Assembly: GCF_014083865.1 (NCBI RefSeq)
Contig: NZ_JACEFA010000001.1
Coordinates: 1-64,000 of the forward strand
Direction of reading: 5' to 3'
Source: Paraliobacillus salinarum
GTDB taxonomy: Bacteria; Bacillota; Bacilli; Bacillales; Amphibacillaceae
DNA: 64,000 nt
This document shows, piece after piece, positions 38,154 through 47,887 of the stretch; within the stretch, counting starts at the first letter, position 1; the number at the start of each line of letters is the position of its first letter. Under the pieces are notes generated by a model, which did no database searches, was not told the origin of the DNA, and saw only the letters and a program-made list of their open reading frames with translations. A program made the position numbers and the translations under genes.

Positions 38154-38233
38154 ACCTATAACATACAGTGTTCTATTCAATTTACGATAACATATATATA
38201 GATACAAGTTTATTTGCTACGGGAGAGTGAAAA

Positions 38234-40159
38234 ATGAAACGAGTATCTAATGTTACGATGAGAAAAAGAATAGTCACTGTATTTCTTTTTGCGCTTCTAT
38301 TATTTGTGGTCGTTCTCATTCGTTTAGCTTTTGTTCAATTTGTTATGGGAGAGGAGCTTGTTGAAAAAGCAGAAGCTTCTTGGAGTAGAGATATTGTATT
38401 TGAAGCTGAACGAGGGAAAATTTTGGACAAGAACGGTTTAGTTTTAGCAGAAAATGTATCAGCCCCAACTGTGATGGTTGTGCCAAGACAAATAAATAAT
38501 CCGGATAGAACTGCATCATTATTAAGTCAAATTATAGATATAACTAAAGATGAAATGTTACAGCACCTAACTAAAAATACAAGTATCGTTCGTTTTTCTG
38601 AAGGGAGAAAAATAACCGAGGAGCAAGCAAAAGCAATTCAAGTATTACAATTAGATGGTGTGTACATCGCGCAAGATTCGAAAAGACATTACCCTAATGG
38701 TGAGTACTTGTCACATGTATTAGGTTTTAGCGGAATTGATAATCAAGGGTTAGTAGGTTTAGAGCTATATTATGATGAAAATTTAAAAGGGGAAAATGGA
38801 AGTTTATCTTTTTATTCAGATGCAAAAGGGAAACGGTTACCAAATTTAGCAGATACGTATCAAGCGCCAAATGATGGATATGATTTACAACTGACCATTG
38901 ATGAACGAGTTCAGACCATTGTTGAGCGTGAGTTAGATCTAGCGGAGGCGAAATATAATCCTGATGGAGCAATTGCATTGGCTGTTGATCCAAACAGTGG
39001 TGGTGTATTAGCCATGGCATCTAGACCGAATTTCCACCCTGCAAATTATCAGGAGATTGAACCGAGTACTTACAATAGAAATTTACCTATTTGGAGTACG
39101 TATGAACCAGGGTCGACATTTAAGATCATCACACTAGCCGCGGCATTAGAAGAAGGTGTTGTAGACTTGGAAAAAGACACCTTTATCGATGGGGGTTCAA
39201 TGAAAGTAGGGGGATCTACTCTGCATTGCTGGAAAAGAGGCGGACATGGGGAACAAACTTTTCTAGAAGTTGTTCAAAATTCATGTAACCCTGGCTTTAT
39301 TTCATTAGGTCAGAAAACAGGAAAAGATAAATTATACAGTTATATATCTGATTTTGGATTTGGTGAAAAGACTGGAATTGATTTGTTTGGCGAAGAGAAT
39401 GGTATTTTATTTGATCTTGATCGTGTTGGTCCGGTAGAACTTGCTACCACTTCATTTGGTCAAGGGGTTTCTGTCACGCCTATTCAACAAGTTATGGCTG
39501 TTTCGGCAGCGGTTAATGGTGGATATCTCTATAAACCTTATTTAGCATCTAGTTGGCTTGACCCAATTACCGGAGAAAAAATAGAAGAAATAAAACCTGA
39601 GATGAAGAAACAAGTAATATCCAATCAAACTTCTGAAAAGATTCGGCATGCTCTTGAAAGTGTTGTTGCAAAAGGTACAGGTCGAGGAGCATATGTAGAA
39701 GGTTTCCGAGTTGGAGGTAAAACAGGTACCGCCCAAAAAGTAGGAAAGAATGGTAGATATATGGAGAATAACCATATTGTATCGTTTATTGGTGTTGCAC
39801 CTTCAAATGATCCTGAAATCGTTGTTTATGTAGCGATTGATAATCCGAAAAATACCGTGCAATTTGGTGGAGTTGTAGCTGCGCCAATCGTAGGAAATGT
39901 AATTGAAGATAGTTTGCGTGCAATAGGGGTTGAACCAGCTAAAGAGGGCCTCGAAAAAGACTATCAATGGCCAGATCAACCACTTGTTGAAGTTCCTGAT
40001 TTAATTGGAGCATCGAAAAGTGAATTGCATGAATATCAAGTTAATCTGTCAATTGAATCTTCTGGTACAGGTGATGTTGTGATTGATCAAGCGCCAAAGG
40101 CTGGAACGAAAATTGAGCAAGGTAGTAAAGTGCGTCTTTATTTCGGAAATAAAAAATAG
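38234..40159 (+). CDS. spoVD: SpoVD, sporulation-specific class B PBP
   Basis: A class B PBP of 641 residues for spore cortex synthesis together with SpoVE. The active Ser294 is in STFK (294-297), the same position as in B. subtilis, with a KTGTAQK motif near 500 and one C-terminal PASTA domain (about 580-640, VPDLIGASKSEL). Shorter than pbpB by one PASTA domain and the acidic tail, which separates the paralogues. Upstream, CATACAGT at 38162-38169 is 7/8 to the σE -10 element, but no good -35 is evident. Two hairpins follow the gene. Confidence 0.93.
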   Translation: MKRVSNVTMRKRIVTVFLFALLLFVVVLIRLAFVQFVMGEELVEKAEASWSRDIVFEAERGKILDKNGLVLAENVSAPTVMVVPRQINNPDRTASLLSQIIDITKDEMLQHLTKNTSIVRFSEGRKITEEQAKAIQVLQLDGVYIAQDSKRHYPNGEYLSHVLGFSGIDNQGLVGLELYYDENLKGENGSLSFYSDAKGKRLPNLADTYQAPNDGYDLQLTIDERVQTIVERELDLAEAKYNPDGAIALAVDPNSGGVLAMASRPNFHPANYQEIEPSTYNRNLPIWSTYEPGSTFKIITLAAALEEGVVDLEKDTFIDGGSMKVGGSTLHCWKRGGHGEQTFLEVVQNSCNPGFISLGQKTGKDKLYSYISDFGFGEKTGIDLFGEENGILFDLDRVGPVELATTSFGQGVSVTPIQQVMAVSAAVNGGYLYKPYLASSWLDPITGEKIEEIKPEMKKQVISNQTSEKIRHALESVVAKGTGRGAYVEGFRVGGKTGTAQKVGKNGRYMENNHIVSFIGVAPSNDPEIVVYVAIDNPKNTVQFGGVVAAPIVGNVIEDSLRAIGVEPAKEGLEKDYQWPDQPLVEVPDLIGASKSELHEYQVNLSIESSGTGDVVIDQAPKAGTKIEQGSKVRLYFGNKK

Positions 40160-40245
40160 ATAGGATTAACCATGCTTACAGTTGATTTTTTTGGTACAAT
40201 ATATAAGAATTGAATAATGGAGAATTTCCTTTAAAGACTTAACTT

Positions 40246-40295
40246 AACTTGGCGAGTGCCAAGTTTTTCCTTGTAAAAAAACAAGTTGATTTTTA
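40246..40295 (+). terminator. tandem hairpins between spoVD and murE
   Basis: A perfect AACTTGGC/GCCAAGTT stem with a four-base loop and a T-run (40246-40268) is followed by CTTGT/ACAAG (40270-40285) and another T-rich run. The first is a convincing intrinsic terminator and should separate sporulation spoVD from essential murE. Confidence 0.8.
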
Positions 40296-40298
40296 ATC

Positions 40299-40307
40299 TG
40301 ATATAAA
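40299..40307 (+). promoter_or_regulatory. extended -10 promoter before murE
   Basis: TGATATAAA is an extended -10 (TG-N-TATAAA). It would start transcription about 20 bases before murE, just after the tandem terminator. No good -35 is present, which extended -10 promoters tolerate. Confidence 0.35.
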
Positions 40308-40335
40308 GACTTTTAAAAGTTGAGGAGGAACACGG

Positions 40336-41808
40336 ATGAAGCAATTAATAGACTTACTACATACTATTCCACAATATCAAGGGAACCAAGACATTCCTTC
40401 TCTAGAGATCAAAGGGATTACGATCGATTCTAGACAAGTAAAGCAAGGGTATTTGTTTTTTTGTATTCAAGGTTATACAGTAGATGGTCATGATTACGTA
40501 GAGCAAGCAATTGAAAATGGAGCGGTAGCGATCATTGCCCAGAGAGAGTTGTCTAATGACAGAGTACCTATTTTTTATGTGAAAGATACAATGAAAGCTC
40601 TTGGCTTCTTAGCTAACGCTTTTTATGATTCCCCAACACAGAAATTAGGACTTATTGGTGTTACTGGAACAAATGGGAAAACCTCTGTGACTAGTTTAAT
40701 TGAAGAAATACTTCAGGCAGAGGATGAAATTACTGGATTAATTGGTACGATAGAAATGAGAATAGCTGGAGAATCCTTTCCTGTAGCCAATACAACACCA
40801 GAAGTATCTTTTCTTCAAAAAAGTTTTCATCAAATGGTACAATCAGGGGTCAGTACTGCAGTAATGGAAGTATCCTCACATGCATTAGAGTTAGGACGTG
40901 TGAATGGGTGCGATTTTGATGTTGCTGTATTTACTAACTTATCTCAAGACCATTTAGATTATCACGGATCAATGGATCAATATTTCCTTGCAAAGAGTCG
41001 CTTATTTCAACAGCTTGGAAATATATATGATAAAAACAACCCAAAATATGCTGTTATAAACGTAGACGATGCTTACAGCGAGCAATTCATACATGCCACA
41101 GTTCAGCCTGTTATTACTTATGGTGTAGATAGAGAAGCTGATGTGTGTGCAAAAGATATTTCACTTCACGCTGGTGGTAGTAATTTTGTACTGGAGACGT
41201 ATAAAGGAAGTATAGGCATTTCAAGTAAGCTGATGGGGAAATTCAGTATATATAACATGCTTGCAGCAGCTACTGTTGCCCTAATAAAAGATATACCATT
41301 AACAACTATTAAAATGGTGTTAGAGCAGACTACCGGAGTAGCTGGTCGTTTTGAACCTGTTCAAGTTGGGCAACCATATGGTGTAGTAGTAGATTATGCA
41401 CATACACCTGATTCACTTCAAAATGTTTTACAGACAATGAAAGAATTTTCAAAAGGAAAAACGTATGTTGTTGTAGGGTGTGGGGGAGATCGTGATAAAA
41501 CAAAACGACCGTTGATGGCTAAAATAGCATGTGAGTTAACGGATCATGCTATTTTTACATCAGATAATCCTCGCTCAGAAGATCCACATGCGATCTTGAA
41601 CGATATGACTACTGGTCTAGAAGCTAGCAATTATCAATTAGAAGTTGATCGAAAAAAAGCGATAGATAAAATCGTTGCATTAGCAAATGAAAATGATATG
41701 ATATTAATTGCTGGTAAAGGTCATGAAGCTTACCAAATCATCGGTAACGAAACATTTTCATTCGATGATCGTGAAATTGCAAAACAAGCAATTAGTAATA
41801 ACGAATAG
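40336..41808 (+). CDS. murE: UDP-MurNAc-tripeptide synthetase MurE, meso-DAP type
   Basis: An ATP-dependent Mur ligase of 490 residues that adds the third amino acid of the peptidoglycan stem. The ATP loop GVTGTNGKTS is at about residues 112-121, and the DNPR motif in SDNPRSEDP (about 413-421) indicates specificity for meso-diaminopimelate. It therefore tells the cell-wall type of the organism. Start ATG follows GAGGAGG. Confidence 0.96.
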   Translation: MKQLIDLLHTIPQYQGNQDIPSLEIKGITIDSRQVKQGYLFFCIQGYTVDGHDYVEQAIENGAVAIIAQRELSNDRVPIFYVKDTMKALGFLANAFYDSPTQKLGLIGVTGTNGKTSVTSLIEEILQAEDEITGLIGTIEMRIAGESFPVANTTPEVSFLQKSFHQMVQSGVSTAVMEVSSHALELGRVNGCDFDVAVFTNLSQDHLDYHGSMDQYFLAKSRLFQQLGNIYDKNNPKYAVINVDDAYSEQFIHATVQPVITYGVDREADVCAKDISLHAGGSNFVLETYKGSIGISSKLMGKFSIYNMLAAATVALIKDIPLTTIKMVLEQTTGVAGRFEPVQVGQPYGVVVDYAHTPDSLQNVLQTMKEFSKGKTYVVVGCGGDRDKTKRPLMAKIACELTDHAIFTSDNPRSEDPHAILNDMTTGLEASNYQLEVDRKKAIDKIVALANENDMILIAGKGHEAYQIIGNETFSFDDREIAKQAISNNE

Positions 41809-41880
41809 AAAAATGAATGACAACGCACTGTTATTTTAAGTGTGTATGTTTATTTTTAAATGTAAGGAGTTAGGATTATT

Positions 41881-43245
41881 ATGTTATTTCTAACAAATGA
41901 AATTAATGAGTTATTTCAGAATACAGCTGGTGATGTTTTAGGTAAGCTACCAATCTGTAAAGTAACGACAGATAGTAGGGTTTCAACTGATCGTAGTTTA
42001 TTTGTCCCTTTAAAAGGTGACAAATTTAATGGCCATGAATTTATTGATCAAGCAATTAAGAATGGTGCAATTGCGGCAATATGGGATCAGAGTGAACCAA
42101 TTCCGAGATATGTCCCAACAGATTTTCCGATGTTTTTTGTAGAAGATACACTGACTGCACTGCAACAATTGGCGGTTTATTATCGTAACAAAATTAATCC
42201 TATTGTTATTGGAGTGACAGGATCAAATGGTAAAACAACAACAAAAGATATCCTGTCTGCTGTTTTATCCAAACAGTTTAAAACACATCAAACAAAAGGA
42301 AATCTAAATAATCATATTGGATTACCATTGACTGTTTTAGATATGCCAACAAATACAGAAGTACTTGTTCTGGAAATGGGTATGAATCATTTTGGTGAAA
42401 TACATGCATTATCACAAATTGCTACACCAAATTATGCAATAATTACTAATATCGGTGAGTCACACATAGAATATTTAAAAACAAGAGCAGGTATAGCACA
42501 AGCGAAGGCAGAAATTATAAGCGGATTAGATCAAAATGGCTGTATTTATGTTGATGGAGATGAACCATTACTTGAACCCCATATTAAAGAGCTGCACGCT
42601 AAAGCAATTGGTTTTGATTCGAATGAACAGTTTCAGATAACAGATGTGACTGTTACAAGTGAAGGATCGAGTTTCCAATTTAATAATCATGGCTATACGA
42701 TTCCTTTGATGGGGAAACATCATGCTAAAAATGCTTCCTATGCTATTGAGCTTGCTAAAGATTTGGGTATGGAACATGAGCAAATTCAATTAGGTTTATC
42801 TACAATGGCAATGACGGGAATGCGTTTTGAATCTTTGCGAGGTTTACAAGGTTCTACCATAATTAACGATTCTTATAATGCTTCACCAACATCGATGAAG
42901 GCTGCTATTGAAGTCGTTCGTGAAATGAAAGGCTTTAATAAGAAAGTAGTAGTATTAGGTGACATGTTTGAGTTGGGTGAGCACGTAAAAAAATATCATC
43001 AACAAATTGCTTCATCTTTAACAGATGAAATTGATTTTGTTTTTACCATTGGGGAATATTCAAAAGAATTAAATAAAGCGTTGAGAAGTAGTAAACCCTA
43101 TATAGAAGCAAAGCACTTTGAATCAAAGGAAGTATTGCTTGATGAATTGCGCACTTTATTAGATAATACTACTTTAGTTTTATTAAAGGCATCTCGAGGT
43201 ATGAAATTAGAAGAAGTATGCGAAAGTATTGTGTTAAAGCAGTAA
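41881..43245 (+). CDS. murF: UDP-MurNAc-tripeptide-D-Ala-D-Ala ligase MurF
   Basis: A Mur ligase of 454 residues that completes the UDP-MurNAc-pentapeptide by adding D-Ala-D-Ala. ATP loop [13 protein letters not shown] is at about residues 111-123; NDSYNASPTSMKAA, a MurF signature, is near 330. In B. subtilis murF lies far from this cluster, so its place between murE and mraY differs from that model and resembles the order in many other bacteria. Start ATG follows TAAGGAG. Confidence 0.95.
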   Translation: MLFLTNEINELFQNTAGDVLGKLPICKVTTDSRVSTDRSLFVPLKGDKFNGHEFIDQAIKNGAIAAIWDQSEPIPRYVPTDFPMFFVEDTLTALQQLAVYYRNKINPIVIGVTGSNGKTTTKDILSAVLSKQFKTHQTKGNLNNHIGLPLTVLDMPTNTEVLVLEMGMNHFGEIHALSQIATPNYAIITNIGESHIEYLKTRAGIAQAKAEIISGLDQNGCIYVDGDEPLLEPHIKELHAKAIGFDSNEQFQITDVTVTSEGSSFQFNNHGYTIPLMGKHHAKNASYAIELAKDLGMEHEQIQLGLSTMAMTGMRFESLRGLQGSTIINDSYNASPTSMKAAIEVVREMKGFNKKVVVLGDMFELGEHVKKYHQQIASSLTDEIDFVFTIGEYSKELNKALRSSKPYIEAKHFESKEVLLDELRTLLDNTTLVLLKASRGMKLEEVCESIVLKQ

Positions 43246-43288
43246 GGACGCACAGGGCGGTTTGTAATAGGTAGAGGAGGAGAATATC

Positions 43289-44278
43289 TTGAATGAATAT
43301 ATATTAATAATCACAATGAGTATCGCATTTTTAATTACCGTCCTCTTATCACCGATTTTTATTCCATTTTTACGAAAGTTAAAATTTGGTCAAAGTATTC
43401 GGGAAGAAGGACCACAATCACATATGATAAAAACAGGAACACCAACAATGGGTGGTGTAATGATTGTATTGAGTATTATTGTTACAACAATCATTATGAC
43501 AACTAAGTTTGAGCAAGCGAGTTGGTTTAGATCTGAAACCTTTTTACTAATCTTTATATTATTTAGTTATGGTGTACTCGGGTTTTTGGATGATTTTATT
43601 AAAGTAGCATTAAAGAGAAACCTAGGACTTACTTCCAAACAGAAGATGTTCGGACAAGTGATTATTGCTATTATCTTTTTTGTTGTTTTGAAAATGAATG
43701 ATTTTCCAACTTATTTAGGTATACCTGGAACGAATTTGCAGTTTGATCTAGGATGGGGTTATGGACTCTTAGTCGTATTCATGATTGTTGGAGCATCTAA
43801 CGCTGTTAACTTAACAGATGGATTAGATGGGTTGTTAGCAGGAACTGCAGCAATAGCTTTTGGTGCCTTTGGTATTCTAGCATGGTATGGCGTAACGCAA
43901 TTTGAAGTAACGATTTTTTCAATGGCTGTTGTTGGATCATTACTAGGATTTTTGGTGTTTAACGCACATCCTGCCAAAGTTTTTATGGGAGATACTGGAT
44001 CGCTTGCCTTAGGAGCAGCGATAGCGGCAGTTGCTATCTTAACAAAATTAGAAATATTATTAATTATCGTTGGTGGTGTTTTCGTATTAGAAACATTGTC
44101 TGTAATTATTCAGGTGATCTCATTTAAAACAACAGGAAAACGTGTGTTTCGAATGAGTCCATTACACCACCATTATGAACTAAAAGGGTGGTCAGAATGG
44201 AGAGTAGTAACAACTTTCTGGTTAGTTGGGCTATTATTTGCCGCGCTTGGGATTTATATTGAGGTGTGGTTGACATGA
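43289..44278 (+). CDS. mraY: phospho-MurNAc-pentapeptide-transferase MraY
   Basis: An integral membrane enzyme with about ten membrane segments, 329 residues, that makes lipid I by transferring phospho-MurNAc-pentapeptide to undecaprenyl phosphate. Conserved cytoplasmic motifs are present: GFLDDF near 95, NLTDGLDGL near 170, FMGDTGSL near 233 and [15 protein letters not shown] near 290. The start is TTG after GAGGAGGAG. The stop overlaps the murD start (ATGA). Confidence 0.96.
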   Translation: MNEYILIITMSIAFLITVLLSPIFIPFLRKLKFGQSIREEGPQSHMIKTGTPTMGGVMIVLSIIVTTIIMTTKFEQASWFRSETFLLIFILFSYGVLGFLDDFIKVALKRNLGLTSKQKMFGQVIIAIIFFVVLKMNDFPTYLGIPGTNLQFDLGWGYGLLVVFMIVGASNAVNLTDGLDGLLAGTAAIAFGAFGILAWYGVTQFEVTIFSMAVVGSLLGFLVFNAHPAKVFMGDTGSLALGAAIAAVAILTKLEILLIIVGGVFVLETLSVIIQVISFKTTGKRVFRMSPLHHHYELKGWSEWRVVTTFWLVGLLFAALGIYIEVWLT

Positions 44279-45621
44279 ATCAATTGAAACAGTTTCCTTA
44301 CCACGATATATTAGTGTTAGGCTTAGCCAAAAGTGGGACTGCAGCTTGTGAAATTTTAACTCGGAATGGTTGCATAGTAAAAGCAAATGATCTCAATGCT
44401 AAATCAGATGACCCAGCAATTATTCAATTAAAGAAGCTTGGTGTAGAAGTAGTGACAGGTGAACATCCATTATCGTTATTAGAGGGAATCGATGTCATTG
44501 TTAAAAACCCGGGTATTCCATATGAAAATGAGTTAATTAAAGAAGCTTTAAATCAAAAAATCCCTGTAATTACTGAGATTGAACTCGTACAATATTTAAC
44601 GAACAATCAAATTATTGGGATAACAGGATCAAACGGTAAAACAACAACAACGACCTTGATCAATGAAATGCTTACGAACAGTAATCAACCAAACAAAATT
44701 GCAGGGAACATCGGGAAAGTTGCCGCTGAAGTGGCTACTACATTGGAAGAGAATGAAACAATGGTTGTTGAACTATCCTCATTTCAATTAATGGGGACTG
44801 AAACATTTCACCCCAAAATCGCTGTTTTACTAAATTTGTTTGAAGCACACTTAGACTATCATCATACTTTTGAAAATTATCAGCATGCAAAAGCACAAAT
44901 TTTTGCAAATCAAGACGAAAATGATTTCATTATTTATAATGCAGATGATGCTGATGTAAATGAAATGGTACAGACGGCTAAATCTATGAAAATACCTTTT
45001 AGTACAAAACAACAATTAACTAACGGTGCGTGGTGTGATGATACACACATTTATTTTAAAGATAAAAAAATTATAGAGCTATCAGAAATTGCATTAGTAG
45101 GAAAGCACAATTTAGAAAATATTCTTGCCTCTGTTGCAGCTTGTTTACTTGCTGGTGGAACGATTCAAGGTATAAAGGATGTACTTACTACTTTTACTGG
45201 AGTCAAACATCGATTACAGTTCATTAAAAATCACCATAATCGTTTATTTTACAATGATTCAAAAGCAACGAATATATTAGCAACAACTAAAGCAATTTCT
45301 GCCTTTAACCATCCAATTATTCTTTTAGCTGGAGGATTAGACCGTGGGAATGGTTTTGATGAGTTGGCTCCATATTTACAATCTGTTAAAGCGTTAATTG
45401 TTTTTGGTGAGACAGCTAAGAAACTTGAAGCGATAGGTAAACAAGTTGGAATAGAAACAATTATACATGTAGAAACAATGGAGCAGGCTGTAGCGAATGC
45501 ATATGAACACTCTAAAGAACATGATGTGATTTTGTTATCACCTGCTTGTGCAAGCTGGGACCAATATCGAACATTTGAAGAAAGAGGAGACATGTTTATC
45601 AAAGCTGTGCATACATTATAG
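44275..45621 (+). CDS. murD: UDP-MurNAc-L-alanine-D-glutamate ligase MurD
   Basis: A Mur ligase of 448 residues that adds D-Glu. The N-terminal Rossmann fold has [11 protein letters not shown], and the ATP loop [14 protein letters not shown] is at about residues 114-127. I start at ATG 44275, which overlaps the mraY stop as ATGA and lies eight bases from GAGGTG; the GTG nine bases upstream is part of that site. After murD the order departs from B. subtilis only later, at murG. Confidence 0.95.
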   Translation: MNQLKQFPYHDILVLGLAKSGTAACEILTRNGCIVKANDLNAKSDDPAIIQLKKLGVEVVTGEHPLSLLEGIDVIVKNPGIPYENELIKEALNQKIPVITEIELVQYLTNNQIIGITGSNGKTTTTTLINEMLTNSNQPNKIAGNIGKVAAEVATTLEENETMVVELSSFQLMGTETFHPKIAVLLNLFEAHLDYHHTFENYQHAKAQIFANQDENDFIIYNADDADVNEMVQTAKSMKIPFSTKQQLTNGAWCDDTHIYFKDKKIIELSEIALVGKHNLENILASVAACLLAGGTIQGIKDVLTTFTGVKHRLQFIKNHHNRLFYNDSKATNILATTKAISAFNHPIILLAGGLDRGNGFDELAPYLQSVKALIVFGETAKKLEAIGKQVGIETIIHVETMEQAVANAYEHSKEHDVILLSPACASWDQYRTFEERGDMFIKAVHTL

Positions 45622-45664
45622 TAAGGCTTGTACTATTAAATAACTAGCCTTTATTTTCCATGTG

Positions 45665-45686
45665 CGTTAATGAACTGACATTAACG
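45665..45686. other. perfect inverted repeat between murD and spoVE
   Basis: CGTTAATG and CATTAACG are perfect complements around a six-base centre, 22 bases before the spoVE start. There is no T-run, so it is not an intrinsic terminator. It could be an operator or a translational hairpin close to the ribosome site of spoVE. Confidence 0.6.
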
Positions 45687-45708
45687 TAAAAAGAAATGGG
45701 GCAATAAT

Positions 45709-46821
45709 GTGGGTCAACAAAAACATGCACAGCCAAAACCAGATTTAGTTTTAGTAGTTATTATTTTTGCTTTGCTTGTAATAGGAATCATGATGGTTTA
45801 TAGTGCTTCAGCAATTTTAGCATCGTATAAATTTGATGATTCCTTTTACTTTGCCAAACGTCAGCTACTATTTGCTAGTATTGGAATTTTAGCGATGTTT
45901 ATTGTATCAAAGGTTCCTTATCAAACATGGCGTTATTATGCAAAACCAATTCTAATTTGTTGCTTTATCCTCCTAATCGCAGTACTTATTCCTGGAATTG
46001 GGATGGTTAGGGGAGGTGCAAGGAGCTGGATTGGGATTGGTGCCTTTAGTATTCAGCCAGCCGAGTTTATGAAGCTAGGATTAATTATTTTCCTATCTAC
46101 CTATTTAGCAGAGAAACAACGTTATATCCAGTCTTTAAAACAAGGATTTCTTCCACTAACATTATTAATCTTTACAAGTTTTGGATTAATAATGTTGCAA
46201 CCTGATTTAGGAACTGGAGTTGTACTTGTTTTATCCTGTTTTATTTTGTTATTTGTTGCAGGTGCAAAAATCAACCATTTTGCTACACTAGGTTTGCTAG
46301 GTATGGTGGGCTTTGCTGGATTAATCATTTCTGCCCCTTATCGGATCAATCGAATCTTAGCTTTTTTAAACCCTTGGGAAGATCCACTGAATAATGGCTT
46401 TCAAATTATCCAATCGCTTTATGCTATTGGACCAGGCGGGCTATTAGGTATGGGGTTAGGTAATAGTTTACAAAAGTTTTTCTATTTACCTGAACCTCAT
46501 AATGATTTTATTTTTGCTATTATTGCTGAGGAATTAGGTTTTATTGGTGGAAGTTTTTTAATCTTACTATTTTTTCTATTGTTATGGCGGGGAATACGTG
46601 TCGGATTAACTGCACCTGATAAATTTGGAATGCTACTCGGTTTAGGCATAACCTCAATGATTTGTCTTCAAGCAATGATCAATATAAGTGTGGTTATTGG
46701 CTTGATTCCTGTTACGGGAATCACCTTACCATTTCTAAGTTATGGAGGATCATCACTTACGTTAACATTAGCATCTGTAGGAATCTTAATTAACGTCAGT
46801 CGATTTTCTCACATTGAATAG
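45709..46821 (+). CDS. spoVE: SpoVE, sporulation SEDS peptidoglycan polymerase
   Basis: A second SEDS-family protein of 370 residues with about ten membrane segments: MMVYSASAILASYK at the start, GGARSWIGIGAFSIQPAEFMKLG, the loop NNGFQIIQSLYAIGPGGLLGMGLG and the terminal PFLSYGGSSLTL. Position after murD and before divIB makes it SpoVE, which works with SpoVD on the spore cortex, rather than FtsW (present at 16784). Start GTG after ATGGGG. The ribosome site is near a palindrome. Confidence 0.92.
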   Translation: MGQQKHAQPKPDLVLVVIIFALLVIGIMMVYSASAILASYKFDDSFYFAKRQLLFASIGILAMFIVSKVPYQTWRYYAKPILICCFILLIAVLIPGIGMVRGGARSWIGIGAFSIQPAEFMKLGLIIFLSTYLAEKQRYIQSLKQGFLPLTLLIFTSFGLIMLQPDLGTGVVLVLSCFILLFVAGAKINHFATLGLLGMVGFAGLIISAPYRINRILAFLNPWEDPLNNGFQIIQSLYAIGPGGLLGMGLGNSLQKFFYLPEPHNDFIFAIIAEELGFIGGSFLILLFFLLLWRGIRVGLTAPDKFGMLLGLGITSMICLQAMINISVVIGLIPVTGITLPFLSYGGSSLTLTLASVGILINVSRFSHIE

Positions 46822-46850
46822 ATTTAAATTAGAAAAAGCATTTAATTTAA

Positions 46851-46876
46851 GGAAACAGTTCAGCTGTTTCCTTTTT
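46851..46876 (+). terminator. terminator after spoVE
   Basis: GGAAACAG pairs perfectly with CTGTTTCC around a five-base loop, followed by T residues. It splits the division cluster at the point where murG and murB are missing. Confidence 0.88.
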
Positions 46877-47015
46877 TATGTAAAAAATTAATGATTAATA
46901 TGATTATTTTGTAATTTAATTACATATCAGTTACACTAATAGAAGTCGGAGTCTATTTTTAGAAAAAAATCCACCTTTTGTCTCATATAATAGCGCAACG
47001 CACCGTAATAATTTG

Positions 47016-47024
47016 TGATATACT
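47016..47024 (+). promoter_or_regulatory. extended -10 promoter before divIB
   Basis: TGATATACT is an extended -10 (TG-N-TATACT) about 70 bases before divIB and after the spoVE terminator, which requires a new promoter here. No convincing -35 is seen. Confidence 0.42.
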
Positions 47025-47095
47025 CTTACTGTAAAAGAATAAAAATGAATAAACATATTTTAATTTACTTAATTAGTTAAAGGAAGAATGAGGAG

Positions 47096-47887
47096 ATGGC
47101 GGAAAAAAAAGTTGTTTCTATTGAAGAACGTATTCCTAAGTTGAAAGAAGCTAGAAAGAAGAAAACAAATAGGCGATTAATTTTTTATTTATCGCTATTT
47201 TTTATTTTAATATCGATTATCGTGTATTTACAATCTCCTCTTAGTCAAATAGATGAAATCAGTGTGAAAGGTAATGCTTACATAGATGATAGTGCGTTAA
47301 TTGAATTAAGTGAACTAACAAATGACGTTAATTTTTGGGGGTTTTCTTCTTCTAATGTAGAAAAATTAATTTTAACGCACGATGAAATAAAAGAAGTTAA
47401 TGTGGCAAGAGAATTTCCAAATAAGGTTGTAATTACAGTTAAGGAACTAGAAAAAGTTGCTTATTTAGAAAGAGAAACTCAATATATACCTCTTTTGGAA
47501 AGTGGTCAATTATTAGATGCTGTTTCACAAAAATCGTGGAATGGTGATGCCCCCTTACTTGTAAACTTTACAAAAGATAGTTTCACTGAAAAAATCGCAA
47601 AAGAGTTGAAGCTTTTACCCAGTACTGTTGCTTCTTTAATCTCAGAAATATATTGGATTCCTACTGATTCTAATGCTTACAAGGTATCTGTATATATGAA
47701 TGATGGCTTTAAAGTTGAAACAAGTATTCGTAATTTTGCACAAAATATGAAAAGGTATCCTTCCATTGTGAATCAATTAGAAAAAGGACAAGAAGGCATT
47801 ATAACGATTGGAGAGGGTGGGGCAGTATTTAACCCTCATGAAGTTGAGCCTGTAAATAAGGAGGATAAAAATGAAGCTACGAGGTAG
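47096..47887 (+). CDS. divIB: cell division protein DivIB (FtsQ family)
   Basis: A bitopic divisome protein of 263 residues: basic cytoplasmic N-terminus (about 1-26), a membrane segment (about 27-44), an extracellular POTRA domain (about 48-116, ISVKGNAYIDDSALIELS) and a beta domain. It binds FtsL and DivIC and helps septum formation and sporulation. The start ATG follows AATGAGGAG. The last codons overlap ylxW by 17 bases. Confidence 0.93.
   Translation: MAEKKVVSIEERIPKLKEARKKKTNRRLIFYLSLFFILISIIVYLQSPLSQIDEISVKGNAYIDDSALIELSELTNDVNFWGFSSSNVEKLILTHDEIKEVNVAREFPNKVVITVKELEKVAYLERETQYIPLLESGQLLDAVSQKSWNGDAPLLVNFTKDSFTEKIAKELKLLPSTVASLISEIYWIPTDSNAYKVSVYMNDGFKVETSIRNFAQNMKRYPSIVNQLEKGQEGIITIGEGGAVFNPHEVEPVNKEDKNEATR

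Noticed and set aside
45249-45602. 117-codon minus-strand ORF within murD
   Set aside because: Antisense shadow; murD is intact and homologous throughout.
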